DNA of 64,000 bases from AP-15 sp963814805. GTDB lineage: Bacteria > Pseudomonadota > Alphaproteobacteria > ATCC43930 > CGMCC-115725. The notes under the pieces are model-generated. The model was given only the letters and a program-made list of their open reading frames with translations, did not search any database and was not told the origin of the DNA. The first letter of the stretch is position 1. Each line of letters begins with the position of its first letter. A program made the translations under genes and the position numbers. This document shows, piece by piece, positions 46,318 through 57,121 of the stretch. Location of the stretch: assembly GCA_963814805.1 (NCBI GenBank), contig CAWFER010000007.1, positions 186,001 through 250,000 on the forward strand, written 5' to 3'.

Positions 46318-47438
46318 GGCGGCAAGCGGCCCTGTGCGGCGGCGGACTTGCCGCCAGCAGATTTGCCGCCGGCGGATTTGCCAACAACCGGTTTGGCGGC
46401 GGCCGCCCGGCTGCCGGGCGCCGCAGCGGCGTCCTGGCGGACCAGAACGCCTTCGACCCGGTGCGCCGGCGCCCCCGGCCTGGCGGCGACGGTCATGATC
46501 CGGCTGACATTGGTGTTGAGGTCGACGACGGCATACTGACCCCTGACGACGTCCTGCCCGCGAGTGATCGTCACATTCCCGAGCAGAGTGACGATGCCGG
46601 TATCGGCATTGTAAACCCCGTAATCGCCGCGACCGATATCGGTTGCGTTCCAGACCACGACATGGCCCTGCGCGTCGACCCGGCTGATCCGCGAACTCTC
46701 GCCGCCGGCGCCGAGCGGATCGATGGAACCGCCCGGCTTCTGCGCCGCCGGGCGCGGCTTGGCCGCCGGCGTGGATCCGCTCTGGCCCAGCAGGTCGGAG
46801 CCGCGCCTGGCGGCGCCCGGACCAGCGGCGGCCGGGCCGGGCGACTTCGTCATATGGGCGGTCAGCACGTCGGCGCGGATATGCTTGCCGGCGCGGCTGG
46901 CGATGGCGTCGCCGCGCGCCACCGCGATCTGCTGCGCGTCATACCATTCGAGACTGTCGCGCGCGGTCACCACATCGCTCGGCGTGGTCAGCCTCAGCCC
47001 TTTGCCGGTGATCACCGCCATCTGCCGGTCGACATCGTAGACGGCGTGGTCGCCGACCACGGTCTGGCTCGGCCCCTTGATCACGACATGGCCGTCGGCG
47101 TCGAGCCGATAGATCTCGTTGCCGCCCTCGGCGGTCTTGCTTTTGCTCGGGCGGTAATACGCGGTCAAGGTATCGGCATGCACCGAGGTGGTCCCGCGCG
47201 TGGCCACGGCGTTGCCGCGGGCGATATAGACCTGCGCCTGCTGCTGCCACTCGATGCCCTGATCGGCGGTGATGTCGATCGGGCGATTGTCGGTCGAGGC
47301 GCCGCCGAGGTTTAGCCCCTGCGCCGCGGCGGGGAGCGATCCCAAAACCAGCGCGGCCAGCAGCATGGCGAGGCGCGGCGCGATCGCCGGGCGCCAGCGC
47401 CGCGCCACCGCGGCGCCTGCCCCGAGCTCAGCCCTCAT
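46314..47438 (-). CDS. lptA: LPS transport periplasmic protein LptA, extended
   Basis: 374 residues, about twice the usual LptA length. Signal peptide ('LAMLLAALVLGSLPAAAQG'), then a first OstA region ('RPIDITADQGIEWQQQAQVY', 'GNEIYRLDADGHVVIKGPSQ'), a Pro/Ala-rich linker, and a second OstA-like stretch ('GDYGVYNADTGIVTLLGNVT' with ITRGQDVVRGQYAVVDL). The C-terminus has three GKSAG repeats. LptA forms the periplasmic bridge that carries LPS to the outer membrane. ATG 47438 overlaps the end of lptC, so lptC-lptA-lptB are coupled. Confidence 0.9.
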   Translation of the reverse strand: MRAELGAGAAVARRWRPAIAPRLAMLLAALVLGSLPAAAQGLNLGGASTDNRPIDITADQGIEWQQQAQVYIARGNAVATRGTTSVHADTLTAYYRPSKSKTAEGGNEIYRLDADGHVVIKGPSQTVVGDHAVYDVDRQMAVITGKGLRLTTPSDVVTARDSLEWYDAQQIAVARGDAIASRAGKHIRADVLTAHMTKSPGPAAAGPGAARRGSDLLGQSGSTPAAKPRPAAQKPGGSIDPLGAGGESSRISRVDAQGHVVVWNATDIGRGDYGVYNADTGIVTLLGNVTITRGQDVVRGQYAVVDLNTNVSRIMTVAARPGAPAHRVEGVLVRQDAAAAPGSRAAAAKPVVGKSAGGKSAGGKSAAAQGRLPP

Positions 47439-48394
47439 TGCGCTTCTCGACTTGGCGGCGCGCAGGTCGGCGCTCGAACCTGCTTTTGGCCGGCCGTTTC
47501 GCCGCATGGCTCTCGGCGGAGGGCCGGTTGGCGGCGCGCCTAGTGGCCGGGTGCGGTCTGGCTGCGAGGCGACGGCTGGCGATCCGGCTGGCGACGGCGG
47601 CAGGGCGCCGGCGGTCGGGCGCAGTTGCGTGCGCCGGGGTTGCCGCGGCTTCGATCTGCGCCGCGGTTGTGGCGATCGCGGGCGGCAATTCGGCGGGCGC
47701 CGGCGCCGCCGCCCCGCCCGGCTTGCCGCCTTTGAGCACCACGCGCGAATGGCCGGTGAAGACGATCGTGTCGCCATTGTCGAGAATCCGGAAACCCTGG
47801 CCCCAGACGTCGCCCGACGGGCCGTGCCCCTCGATCGGCTCGTGGCCCTCGGCGGTGTTGTCGGATAGATCGGCATGGGCGCGGCCGGTCACAAACCGGG
47901 TCCCGTCCTGGTGGGTCAGGGTGACGTCATTGAACAGATCGAGCAGCTTCGTCTGCGATTGATAGATCCCGGTCGCGGCGCTCAGCACGACTTTGGCGCC
48001 GCCATGCACGATCATTACCGCGCGCGGCCGGTCGAGCGACATCAGGTCGTTACGGTTCGACACTTGGCGGCCGACCGCGGCGGTCACGACGTAGGGCCGG
48101 TTCTGCCGGTCGATCCCGGCATAGCGCGGATCGAGCATCTTGAGCTCACGCGCCTCGCGCAGGTCGATCGCAGGCTGGACTAGGCGCACCGTGTCGATCA
48201 GCGGGCCGAGCCGCGGCCATGCCGCCACCAGCAACAAGCAGGGCGGCCCCGATCACCGGCAACACCCGCTTGAGCAGGGAGACGCGCCGGCTGTAGCGGT
48301 CGGCGGCGAGGTAGAGGCCCTCAGCCCGCCGACCATGCCGGCGGCGCACCGCGGCGGCGGATGGGCCGGGTTCGGCCTGCTGTTCGAGCGTCAT
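47428..48394 (-). CDS. lptC: LPS export protein LptC, extended (one frameshift)
   Basis: About 321 residues. Begins at ATG 48394 ('MTLEQQAEPGPSAAAVRRRH'), with the membrane anchor 'VSLLKRVLPVIGAALL' continuing, after an extra T near 48235, into 'VAAWPRLGPLIDTVRLVQPA'. The LptC domain follows ('DPRYAGIDRQNRPYVVTAAV', 'VVLSAATGIYQSQTKLLDLF'). The last 90 residues are a basic Arg/Ala/Pro tail not usual in LptC. It connects the LptB2FG complex to LptA. Ten bases separate it from the kdsD stop. Confidence 0.87.
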
Positions 48395-48404
48395 CGCGCC
48401 GCCG

Positions 48405-49435
48405 TCACGCGATCCCCGCGCGCAGGCAATCGTGCATGTGCAGAAAGCCGACCGGCCGACCGTCGATCGTCGACCACGAACAGCGAGGTGATCTGGGTTC
48501 GGTTCATCATCCCCAGGCCCTCGGCGGCCAGTGCGGCGGCGGCGATCGTCCGGGGCGTGCGATGCATGATCTCCGCGACCGTGCGGGCGAGCAGCGAATT
48601 GCCCATGTGCCGGCGCAGATCGCCATCGGTGACGACGCCGATCAGCCGCCCGTCGCCGTCGCAGGCGCCGAGGCAGCCGAAACTTTTCTGAAGTCATCAC
48701 CACGATCGCCTCGGACATCGGCGCAGCCGGCGAGACCAGCGGAATGTCACCGCCAATGTGCATGATGTCGGCCACCCGCAGCAGGCGCCGGCCGAGCCGG
48801 CCGCCCGGATGCAGCACGCGAAAATCGGCGGTCGAGAAATTCCGGCGCTCGAGCAAGGCGATGGCGAGCGCGTCGCCGAGCGCCATCATCGCCGTCGTCG
48901 AGGTGGTCGGCGCGAGGCCCATCGGGCAGGCCTCAGCGGCGGCCGGTAGCAGCAGCACCGCATCGGCCGCCGCGGCAAGCGTCGACCGACCGGCGCCGGT
49001 GACCGCGATCAGCGCAATGCCAAAGCGCCGCGAATAGGCGATGATGTCGGCGAGCTCCGCGGTCTCGCCGGAATTCGATAGGGCCAAGATCGCATCCTCG
49101 GCCCCGATCATGCCGAGATCGCCGTGGCTCGCCTCGCCGGCATGGACAAACTGCGCCGGGGTCCCGGTCGACGCCAGGGTGGCGGCGATCTTGCGGCCGA
49201 TATGGCCGCTCTTGCCAACCCCGGTGACGACAATCCGCCCGCGCGCCGCCGCACACAGCGCGACCGCCGCGCCAAACCCATCGTCGAGCCCGTCGGCCAG
49301 CCCTTCGAGACCGCTGATTTCGGCCCGGATCACCCGGCGCGCCACCGCGATGTCGCTCGGGGCGCCATCCGCTCGGCCGGGTTCCGGCAGCGCCGTTGTC
49401 GCTTCAGCGGCGACCACGGCCTGGTTTATCGCCAC
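48405..49435 (-). CDS. kdsD: Arabinose-5-phosphate isomerase (frameshifted)
   Basis: Makes arabinose 5-phosphate for Kdo synthesis. SIS domain ('VVTGVGKSGHIGRKIAATLA', 'ALSNSGETAELADIIAYSRR', 'PTTSTTAMMALGDALAIALL') then two CBS domains. The CBS part is broken near 48688 ('AIVVMTSEK' into 'FGCLGACDGDGRLIGVVTDG') and near 48468 (an extra C between VVDD and 'DGRPVGFLHMHDCLRAGIA'). GTG 49435 start. Kdo synthesis beside lptCAB groups LPS core building with LPS export. Confidence 0.93.
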
Positions 49436-49447
49436 CCGGCGGCCCGA

Positions 49448-49501
49448 CCGGCTCTGAGCGTTGACCCGGCTCTGAGGATCGGTCCGGCTCTGAAAATGGA
49501 C
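49448..49501. repeat. 18-bp tandem repeat, three copies
   Basis: CCGGCTCTGA recurs at 49448, 49466 and 49484, exactly 18 bases apart, each followed by eight variable bases. It lies between the RNase D-like gene and kdsD, upstream of the kdsD start, and does not read as a credible protein in frame with either gene. Confidence 0.85.
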
Positions 49502-49534
49502 AGCGTCGCGAACCTCTCTTTCCCGATTGAGCGC

Positions 49535-50146
49535 TCAGTGCGCAAAGATGTCTTGCTCCGCCCAGCCGCCGAGATCAAGCAGCACGCGGTGCGGCAGAAA
49601 CTCGAAGCTGGCTCGGGCCAAGTGGTCACGGCCTTCGCGGATCAGCATCGCGTCGAGCCGGCGGCGCAGCGCGTGCAGATGAAGGACGTCCGAGGCGGCG
49701 TAGCGCAACTGCTCTTCGGTCAGGTTGGCCGCTCCCCAGTCCGAGCTCTGCTGCTGCTTAGAGAGATCGACGCTCAGAACATCCTTACAGAGATCGCGCA
49801 GGCCGTGCCGGTCGGTGAAGGTGCGCGCCAGGCGCGAGGCGATCTTGGTGCAATAGACCGGCTGCGCCATGACGTCCAGGTAATGATAAAGCATGGCCAG
49901 ATCGAAGCGGGCGAAGTGAAACAGCTTGGTGACGCCGGGATCGGCCAGCAGCCGGCGCAGCCGCGGCGCCTCGTAGCAGCCGGGAGCGAACTGCACCAAT
50001 TGGGCGTCGCCATCGCCGCCCGACAGCTGCACCAGGCACAGTCGATCGCGATAGGGGTTCAAACCCATCGCCTCGGTGTCGATCGCCACCGCCTCGCCGA
50101 ATTCGACGCCCTCGGGCAGGTCGCCCTGATGAACCCGGTAGGTCAT
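49535..50146 (-). CDS. RNase D-like 3'-5' exonuclease
   Basis: 203 residues, the DEDDy exonuclease domain alone without the HRDC domain of full RNase D. 'AVAIDTEAMGLNPYRDRLCL' gives the D-E pair, 'FHFARFDLAMLYHYL' the second Asp, and 'EEQLRYAASDVLHLHALRRR' the Tyr and last Asp. It should trim RNA 3' ends. Common in alphaproteobacteria. Convergent-facing signals are absent; it reads toward kdsD with a repeat array between. Confidence 0.9.
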   Translation of the reverse strand: MTYRVHQGDLPEGVEFGEAVAIDTEAMGLNPYRDRLCLVQLSGGDGDAQLVQFAPGCYEAPRLRRLLADPGVTKLFHFARFDLAMLYHYLDVMAQPVYCTKIASRLARTFTDRHGLRDLCKDVLSVDLSKQQQSSDWGAANLTEEQLRYAASDVLHLHALRRRLDAMLIREGRDHLARASFEFLPHRVLLDLGGWAEQDIFAH

Positions 50147-50193
50147 TCGTCGCCGCCGTGGGCGCCGCCATCACGGGCTGCGGCGTTGCCGAG

Positions 50194-50280
50194 TGGTGCC
50201 CAGGAGAAGACTCGAACTTCCACGAGCAATCGCCCACTAGAACCTGAATCTAGCGCGTCTACCAATTCCGCCACCTGGGC
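50194..50280 (-). tRNA. tRNA-Leu (CAG)
   Basis: On the minus strand the 87-base sequence folds into a class II tRNA. The acceptor stem pairs GCCCAGG with CCTGGGC, and the 3' CCA is encoded. The anticodon arm is CTAGA-TTCAGGT-TCTAG, so the anticodon is CAG, reading CUG leucine codons. A long variable arm is present (GGGCGATTGCTC), and the T-arm contains GTTCGAGTC. No integrase or repeated 3' end is seen nearby, so there is no sign that it serves as an integration site. Confidence 0.96.
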
Positions 50281-50480
50281 CTCTCGGAACTTGCGGAGAT
50301 AAGCCCGGCCCCGGCCGATGTCAACGCGCCAGCGCCAATCCTCTCTGTCGCTTGGTCGAAGCCGGGCATGATGCTATGCTTTCCTCTTCTCTATCAGCCG
50401 CTGCGCCGGCAACCCCGCGGCCGGAGATCGGCCGGGGCCTGCTGCCGGCGCCGCCTCGGGGGCGAATCGGACCGGTGATC

Positions 50481-51608
50481 ATGGCAAAATTTTGCGCCGG
50501 CTCAGCGCGCTGGCGCGGGCTCGCGATGCTGCTCGCCCTCTGGGCCGGGCTGGTCGCGCCGGCTCTTGCGCAACCGGCCCAACCAGCGCCGCCGGCGGTG
50601 CTGGTCGCCGCCGCGCAGCTGCGCGACACCTCGGCCACCGCCGAGTTTGTCGGCCGGGTCAAGGCGATCGACAAGGTCGATCTGCGCGCCCGGGTTTCGG
50701 GCTATCTGGGACCCCGCCTGTTCAAGGAGGGCGATCGGGTAGCGCAGGGCCAGACCGTCTTTACCCTCGATCCCGCGCCATTCAAGGCGGTGCTAGACCA
50801 ACGCAAGGCCGAGGTCGCCGCCGCCACCGCCGCCCTCACCTACGCCGATCTGCAGGCCCGGCGCGGGCGCGAGCTGATCAAGACCAAGACCATCCCGCAA
50901 AAGGAGCTCGACCAGCGCGAATCGGTCCTGCTCAAGGACCGCGCGGCGCTCGACCAGGCCAACGCCGCGGCCGAGGCGGCCGAGGTCGATCTGTCCTACA
51001 CCCAGATCAAGAGCCCGATCGCCGGCCGCATCGGCCAGGCCGCATTCTCGCCCGGCAACCTCGTCGGCCCGGACAGCGGCGCCCTGGCGACGGTGGTCAA
51101 GGAGGATCCGATCCAAGTCGTCTTCAATGTCCCGCAGCGCCAGCTGGTCGAGGCGCGCCGCGACGCCGCGCAGCACGAGCTCGACGCGATCGTCGTCCGC
51201 CTGCGGCTCGCCGACGGCTCGACCTACAGCCAGCCCGGCCATATCGACTTTGTCGGCGTGCAGGCCGATCCGCAGACCGATGCGGTGCCGCTGCGCGCGG
51301 TCTTCCCCAATCCCACCGACATGCTGGTCGACGGGATGAGCGTGCGGGTCATCGTCGCCGCCGGCAAGCCGGTGCAGGCGCTGGTGATCCCGCAAGCGGC
51401 GATCGCCGAGGACCAGGCCGGCTCGTACGTCTTGACCGTCGACCCGCAGAACAAGGCCGAGATGAGCCGGGTCGAAGTTGAGATGCAGCGCGACGGGACC
51501 GCAATCGTGAAAAAAGGCCTCGCCGCCGGCGACCGGGTCATCGTGCAGGGGCAGGCTCGGGTGCGCCCCGGCATGATTGTGGCGCCGAGCCCGGCGCCGC
51601 CGGCGTGA
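50481..51608 (+). CDS. RND efflux periplasmic adaptor
   Basis: 375 residues from ATG 50481; signal peptide 'LAMLLALWAGLVAPALAQPA'. Membrane-fusion-protein layout: 'EFVGRVKAIDKVDLRARVSG' (beta barrel and first lipoyl half), a coiled-coil hairpin ('ELDQRESVLLKDRAALDQAN'), the second lipoyl half ('IKSPIAGRIGQAAFSPGNLV') and a membrane-proximal domain. No lipobox, unlike AcrA. Links the inner-membrane RND pump to an outer-membrane channel, which is not encoded here. The frame opens further upstream, without a leader. Confidence 0.93.
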   Translation: MAKFCAGSARWRGLAMLLALWAGLVAPALAQPAQPAPPAVLVAAAQLRDTSATAEFVGRVKAIDKVDLRARVSGYLGPRLFKEGDRVAQGQTVFTLDPAPFKAVLDQRKAEVAAATAALTYADLQARRGRELIKTKTIPQKELDQRESVLLKDRAALDQANAAAEAAEVDLSYTQIKSPIAGRIGQAAFSPGNLVGPDSGALATVVKEDPIQVVFNVPQRQLVEARRDAAQHELDAIVVRLRLADGSTYSQPGHIDFVGVQADPQTDAVPLRAVFPNPTDMLVDGMSVRVIVAAGKPVQALVIPQAAIAEDQAGSYVLTVDPQNKAEMSRVEVEMQRDGTAIVKKGLAAGDRVIVQGQARVRPGMIVAPSPAPPA

Positions 51609-51648
51609 TCGCCAGTCTGATCAACAGCGCCAAGCGAACAGCGACCAA

Positions 51649-54600
51649 ATGATCTCAGCGATCTTCGTCGACCGGCCGCGGCTGGCGATCGTCATTTCGG
51701 TGCTGATCACCCTGGCCGGGCTGATCGCGCTCGGCGCGATCCCGCTGGCCCAGTTCCCCGATATCGTCCCGCCCGAGGTCGCGGTGTCGACGAGCTATCC
51801 GGGCGCCAATGCCGAGGTCGTCGAGCAGACCGTCGCTCAGGTTATCGAGCGCGAGGTCAACGGCGTCCCCGGCATGCTCTATATGCGCTCGATCTCCGGG
51901 AATGACGGCTCCTACAGCCTGACCGTGTCGTTCGCGGTCGGCTCCGACCCCGAAACCAACACGGTCAACGTGCAAAACCGGGTGCAGCGCGCATTGTCGC
52001 GCCTGCCGGCCGAGGTGCAGCAGAACGGCGTCGTCGTCGAGAAGAAATCTTCGGCGATCCTGCAGGTGCTGGTGGTGCGCTCGCCGAAATCGACCTACGA
52101 CAGCCTGTTTCTGTCGAACTACGTCACGATCAACATCCGCGACACGATCAACCGGGTGCCCGGCGTCGGCGAGGCGAGCCTGTTCGGCCAGCAGGACTAT
52201 GCGATGCGCATCTGGCTCAACATGGACCGGCTGACCGCGCTGGGGTTGACCCCGCAGGACGTGATCACCGCGGTGCGGGCGCAGAACATCCAGGCCGCGG
52301 TCGGCCGCATCGGCGGCGCCCCGGTCATCGACGCGCAGCAGCGGGCGATCCCGCTGACCACGCAAGGCCGGCTCGAAACCCCGGCGGAGTTCGGCGCGAT
52401 CATCGTGCGCGCGCTACCCTCGGGCTCGCTGATCCGGGTGCGCGACGTGGCCCGGGTCGAGCTCGGCGCGCAATCGGCCGACGTGTTTTCAAGCTTCAAC
52501 GGCGAGCCCGCCGCGGCGCTCGCGGTCTATCTGGCGCCCGGCGCGAACGCGGTGACGACCGCAGCCGGGGTGCGCCGGGCGATGACCGAGATGGCCCAGC
52601 GCTTCCCCAAGGACATGACCTGGGAGGTCTCCTACGACACCACGGTCTTCGTCGTCAGCACGCTCAAGAAAGTCGTCACCACCCTGATCGAAGCCTTTGT
52701 CCTGGTGGCGGCGGTGGTGTTCGTCTTTCTCGGCCGGCTGCGCGCCACGCTGGTGCCGATCATCGCCGTCCCGGTCGCCTTGATCGGCACCTTCGCGGTG
52801 ATGTTGGCGATGGGGTTTTCCGCCAACACGATCTCGCTCTTAGCGCTGGTGCTGGCGATCGGCATCGTCGTCGACGATGCGATCGTCGTGGTCGAGGCGG
52901 TCGAGCACGTGATAGCCGAGCACCCCGAGCTCAGCCCGGCCGAGGCGACCAAATTGGCGATGACCCAGATCACCGGGCCGATCATCGCCATCACCCTGGT
53001 GCTGCTGTCGGTGTTCGTGCCGGTCGCGTTCATTCCCGGCATCGTCGGCAAGCTCTATCAGCAATTCGCGGTCGCGGTGTCGGTCTCGATGCTGATCTCG
53101 GCGTTGAACGCGCTGACCCTGTCGCCGGCCTTGTGCGCATTGCTGCTGCGCCATGGGCCGCCGCCCGGGCGGGTGGTCCGGGCGATGCAGGGCGGCATCG
53201 ACCGGATGCAGAACGGCTATGCCGGGGTCGTCGCCCGGATCGCGCCGCGAATGCTGCTGACCCTGGCGCTGGTCGGGGTCGCGGTCGGACTGACCCTGTG
53301 GTTCGGGCGGCTGGTCCCGGGCGGGTTTCTGCCCGAAGAGGACCAGGGCGCCTTCCTGATCGAGGCCCAGTTGCCCGAGGGCGCCTCGATCAACCGCACC
53401 GCCGCGGTGGCCAGCGAAGTCGAGCGCCTCACCAAGGCGGCGCCGGGGGTGGCCGGGGTTACCTCGATCGTCGGCTTCAGCATCGTCGACGGCATTGCCC
53501 AGTCGAACAAGGCGACGTTCTTCGTGACCCTGACGCCGTTCGCCGAGCGCAGCTCAAAGGCGGAGAGCGTGTGGGGGATCCTCGACCGTCTGCGCGGGCA
53601 ATTCGCCGCAGCTGCCGGCGGCGATCGTGATACCGTTCAACCTGCCGCCGATCATCGGCCTTGGCACTGGCGCCGGGTTCGAATACCAGCTGCAGTCCTA
53701 CACCGGGGCGCCGGCCGGTGAGATGGCCGCGGTCGCGCGCGGCCTGGTGCAGGCGGCCAACGCCAACCCGGCGCTGGCCGGGGTGTTCACCACCTACGGG
53801 GCCTCGACGCCGCTCATTCGGCTCGACATCGACCGCGAGCGCGCCGCCACCCTGGGCATCGGCATCAACGATATCTTTACTGCGTTGCAAGCGACGCTCG
53901 GCGGATATTACGTCAATGACTTCAATAAGTTCGGCCGAACCTGGCAGGTCATTTTGCAGGCCGAGACCAAGCAGCGAATGGATGTCGACGACATCTTCGA
54001 GGTGCACGTCCGCGCCGCCAATGGGGCGCTGGTGCCGCTGCGCACGCTGGCCACCGTCAAGACCGTGCTCGGCCCGGGCTACATCTACCGCTACGACAAT
54101 CTGCGGGCGGTGACGATCCAGGGCCGGCCGGCGGCGGGCTATTCCTCGGGTCAGGCGTTGGCGGCGATGGAACAGGTGTCCAAGGCGACCCTGCCGCCGG
54201 GCTTCGGCTTTTCGTGGAGCGGCACCGCCTACCAGGAAAAGATCGCCGGCAGCCAGACCGGGATGATCCTTGGGCTCGCCGTGCTGTTCGCCTATCTGGT
54301 GCTGGTCGGGCTCTACGAATCCTGGTCGATGCCGGCCGCGGTCATCGTCTCGATCGTGATCGGGCTGGCCGGGGCATTGGCCGGGCTCTTGGCGACCGGG
54401 CTGCCGAACGACATTTTCGCCCAGATCGGCATCGTCGTCTTGATCGCGCTCGCCGCCAAGAACGCGATCCTGATCGTCGAATTCGCAATGCAGGCGCGGC
54501 GCGAGGGACAAGCCGTCGCCGAGGCCGCACTTTACGGCGCGCGGGCGCGGTTCCGCGCGGTGATGATGACCTCGTTCGCCTTCATCCTCGGCCTGGTGCC

Positions 54601-54817
54601 ATTGCTGATCGCCGGCGGCGCCGGGGCCGCCACCCGGCATGCGGTGGCGACCTCGGTGTTTTTCGGCATGCTGGCCGCCTCGGTCTTCGGGATCTTCCTG
54701 ATCCCGGGCCTCTACGTCGTCTTTCAGCGCCTGCGCGACGGGGTCAAAGAGCGCCTGTTCGGCATGCCGCCCGCCATCGGTCGGGTCGACGAGCGGACCA
54801 AGACCGCGGCGGAGTAG
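51649..54817 (+). CDS. RND multidrug efflux permease, HAE1 type (one frameshift)
   Basis: About 1055 residues. Starts 'MISAIFVDRPRLAIVISVLI' and shows the proton-relay aspartates in 'AIGIVVDDAIVVVEAVEHVI', porter-domain motifs ('YPGANAEVVEQTVAQVIERE') and the second helix bundle ('AAKNAILIVEFAMQARREGQ'). One extra base near 53608 splits it: 'LDRLRGQFAA' should continue 'LPAAIVIPFNLPPIIGLGTG'. Substrates cannot be named; close relatives expel biocides and drugs. Forty bases after the adaptor stop. Confidence 0.94.
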
Positions 54818-54820
54818 CCC

Positions 54821-55939
54821 TCACGGCTGGTTCTTGACCACGACCTTGATCGCGTCGTCGATCCGCTCGCGGGCATATTTCAGCGCGGTCGGCAATTCGT
54901 CGAGCGGGAAGGTGTGGGTGTGGATCAGGCGCGCGTCGAAGCGCTTCTGCTTCATCAGCGCCATCGCCCGGTGGGTGGCGCTCTGGCCCTCGCCGCGGAT
55001 GCCGTAGACATAGATGTTGTTGCGCACCAGATAGGCGAGATCGACCGGCGCCTTCTCGGCGGGGAAAGCGGCGAGGCAGATCCGGCCGCCGCGGTCGACC
55101 ATCTGCATCGCCTCGTTCAGCGCCTCGGGCGCGCCCGAGCATTCGACGACGAATTGCACGCCCTTGCCCCCGGTCAAGCGCTTGACGGCGGCGACGGCGT
55201 CCTCCTCGCGGGCGTTGATGACATGGTCGGCGCCGAGCTTTTTGCCGAGCTCGAGGCGCTTGTCGCGAGTCCCGGTCAGGATCACCGGGTCGGCGCCGAG
55301 CGCCTTGGCGACGGCGACGCCCAAGAGCCCGATCGGCCCCGGCCCGGTGACGACGACCCCTTCGCCGGCGATCAGCCCGCCCAAGACGTCGAGCCCGTAC
55401 ATCGCGGTGCCGGCAGTGACGACGAGGGTCGCCTCGGCGTCGGTCATGTCGTCCGGCACATGGACCAGGGTGTTGACGTTGTTGACCGCGTATTGGGCAA
55501 AGCCGCCATCGGTGGTGAAGCCGTTGGCGCGGTGGCCCTTGGCCAGATCGCCGTAATTGAGGCAGGCAGTGTACATGCCCTGGCGGCAGCGCGCGCAGCG
55601 GCCGCAGCCGGCATGGACCTCGACGGTGACCCGCTCGCCGACCGCGTATTCGTCGACCGCCGGCCCGAGCTTGACCACCGTTCCCATATATTCGTGGCCG
55701 ATCGTCAAATTCTTGTGGAACGGCAGGCCGCCATCGACCATCGCCGGCAGCCCGTGGCGGATGATTTCGAGATCGGTCGCGCACACCGCCACCGCATCGA
55801 TCCGCACCAGCACCTCGGCCGCACCCGGCAGCGGCACCGGCTTCTCGACCGGCAGGATCTCATCGGGACCGCCCAGCACCCAGGCCTTCATCCGCTCCGG
55901 GACCCGATATTCATTGCTCAACGCCGACCGATCCGCCAT
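54821..55939 (-). CDS. Zinc-dependent alcohol dehydrogenase family protein
   Basis: 372 residues, medium-chain dehydrogenase. Catalytic zinc ligands are in 'VCATDLEIIRHGL' and 'NLTIGHEYMGTVVKLGPAVD'. The four structural Cys lie in 'CGRCARCRQGMYTAC', and NAD(P) binds at 'VVVTGPGPIGLLGVAVAKAL'. It most resembles the threonine/sorbitol dehydrogenase side of the family; the substrate is probably a polyol or secondary alcohol but cannot be fixed. Convergent with the RND gene, three bases apart. Confidence 0.88.
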   Translation of the reverse strand: MADRSALSNEYRVPERMKAWVLGGPDEILPVEKPVPLPGAAEVLVRIDAVAVCATDLEIIRHGLPAMVDGGLPFHKNLTIGHEYMGTVVKLGPAVDEYAVGERVTVEVHAGCGRCARCRQGMYTACLNYGDLAKGHRANGFTTDGGFAQYAVNNVNTLVHVPDDMTDAEATLVVTAGTAMYGLDVLGGLIAGEGVVVTGPGPIGLLGVAVAKALGADPVILTGTRDKRLELGKKLGADHVINAREEDAVAAVKRLTGGKGVQFVVECSGAPEALNEAMQMVDRGGRICLAAFPAEKAPVDLAYLVRNNIYVYGIRGEGQSATHRAMALMKQKRFDARLIHTHTFPLDELPTALKYARERIDDAIKVVVKNQP

Positions 55940-56107
55940 CGCGCTTTCTCCAAAACAGCTTGCCCGGCAAGGCCGCGGCTCTCAGGCCACGGGTTCTAAT
56001 GCAACGCCCCGCCGGGGAGAAGGGCGCCGCCTTTCGGCGATGCGCGCGTTGCGTTATAGAAGGCCGGCGCCGGGGCAGAGGGCTGGCGGCGCGTTGCCGG
56101 GGGACCG

Positions 56108-57053
56108 ATGAGAAATCGCCGGAGCGCGGTCTTGGGCGGGTCGGGCTTTATCGGCCGCTACGTCGTGCAGCGGCTGGCCGCGCGCGGCGATGTGATCGCC
56201 GTCGGCTGCCGCCGCGCCGAGGGCGCCAGGTTTCTGATGCCGCTCGGTAATGTCGGGCAGATCGCGGCGCTGAATCTGGCAATCGACGACGAGCAGGTGC
56301 TGCCGGCCTTCCTCGCTGGCAACGAGGCGCTGGTCAATTGCGTCGGCATCCTGCGCGAGAGCGGGCCGCAGCGCTTCGATCGGGTGCACCACACCGGGCC
56401 GGCGCGGCTCGCCCGCCTGGCGCGCGAGGCCGGCATCGAGCGCTTTGTCCATATCTCGGCAATCGGCGCCGAATTCGCGCTCAAGCTCGGCCTATGCGCG
56501 CACCAAGGCGGTGGGCGAAGCCGCGGTGCGCGACGCGTTCCCGACGGTGACGATTCTGCGCCCGTCGGTGGTGTTCGGCCCGGAGGATCAGTTTTTCAAC
56601 CGATTCGCGGCGATGGCGATGATCTCGCCGGTATTGCCGCTGATCGGCGGCGGCGAGACCCGGTTTCAGCCGGTCTATGTCGGCGACGTCGCCGACGCGG
56701 TGATGAGGTGTCTCGACGATCCGGCGACGGCAGGGCGGACCTATGAGCTCGGCGGCCCGAAAATCTATAGCTTCCGTGAATTGATCGAGCTGCTGCTCGC
56801 CGAGATTCGCCGCAAGCGCCTGCTGCTCGACCTGCCGTTCGGCCTCGCCGCGTTCCAGGCGCGGCTGATGTCGATCCTGCCGAACCCGCCCCTGACCCCC
56901 GATCAGGTCGAGCTTTTAAAGCGCGACAACGTGGTCTCCTCCGGCGCGATGACCCTGGCGGCGCTCGGCATTACGCCGACCGCCGTCGAGGGCATCCTGC
57001 CGACCTATCTCGACCGCTTTCGCCGTGGCGGCTGGTACGAGCGGCGAATTTGA
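56108..57053 (+). CDS. NDUFA9-like atypical SDR (one frameshift)
   Basis: About 314 residues. N-terminal Rossmann motif 'AVLGGSGFIGRYVVQRLAAR', then 'HHTGPARLARLAREAGIERF' with VHISAIGA, and the shifted continuation 'SSSAYARTKAVGEAAVRDAF' holding the YxxxK. An extra A near 56477 separates the parts. 'ELGGPKIYSFRELIELLLAE' is typical. Alphaproteobacterial relatives correspond to complex I subunit NDUFA9, which binds NADPH structurally. No nuo genes are in the window. Confidence 0.88.
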
Positions 57054-57121
57054 GCCCGCTTTCGCGCCAGCGGCGCTTCGGCTAAACTTCCCGCCCTATC
57101 CCCGATCCAGGATCAGGTTTG

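Noticed and set aside
50194..50280. tRNA-Leu as a genomic-island attachment site
   Set aside because: No integrase, no repeated tRNA 3' end and no change of composition on either side.
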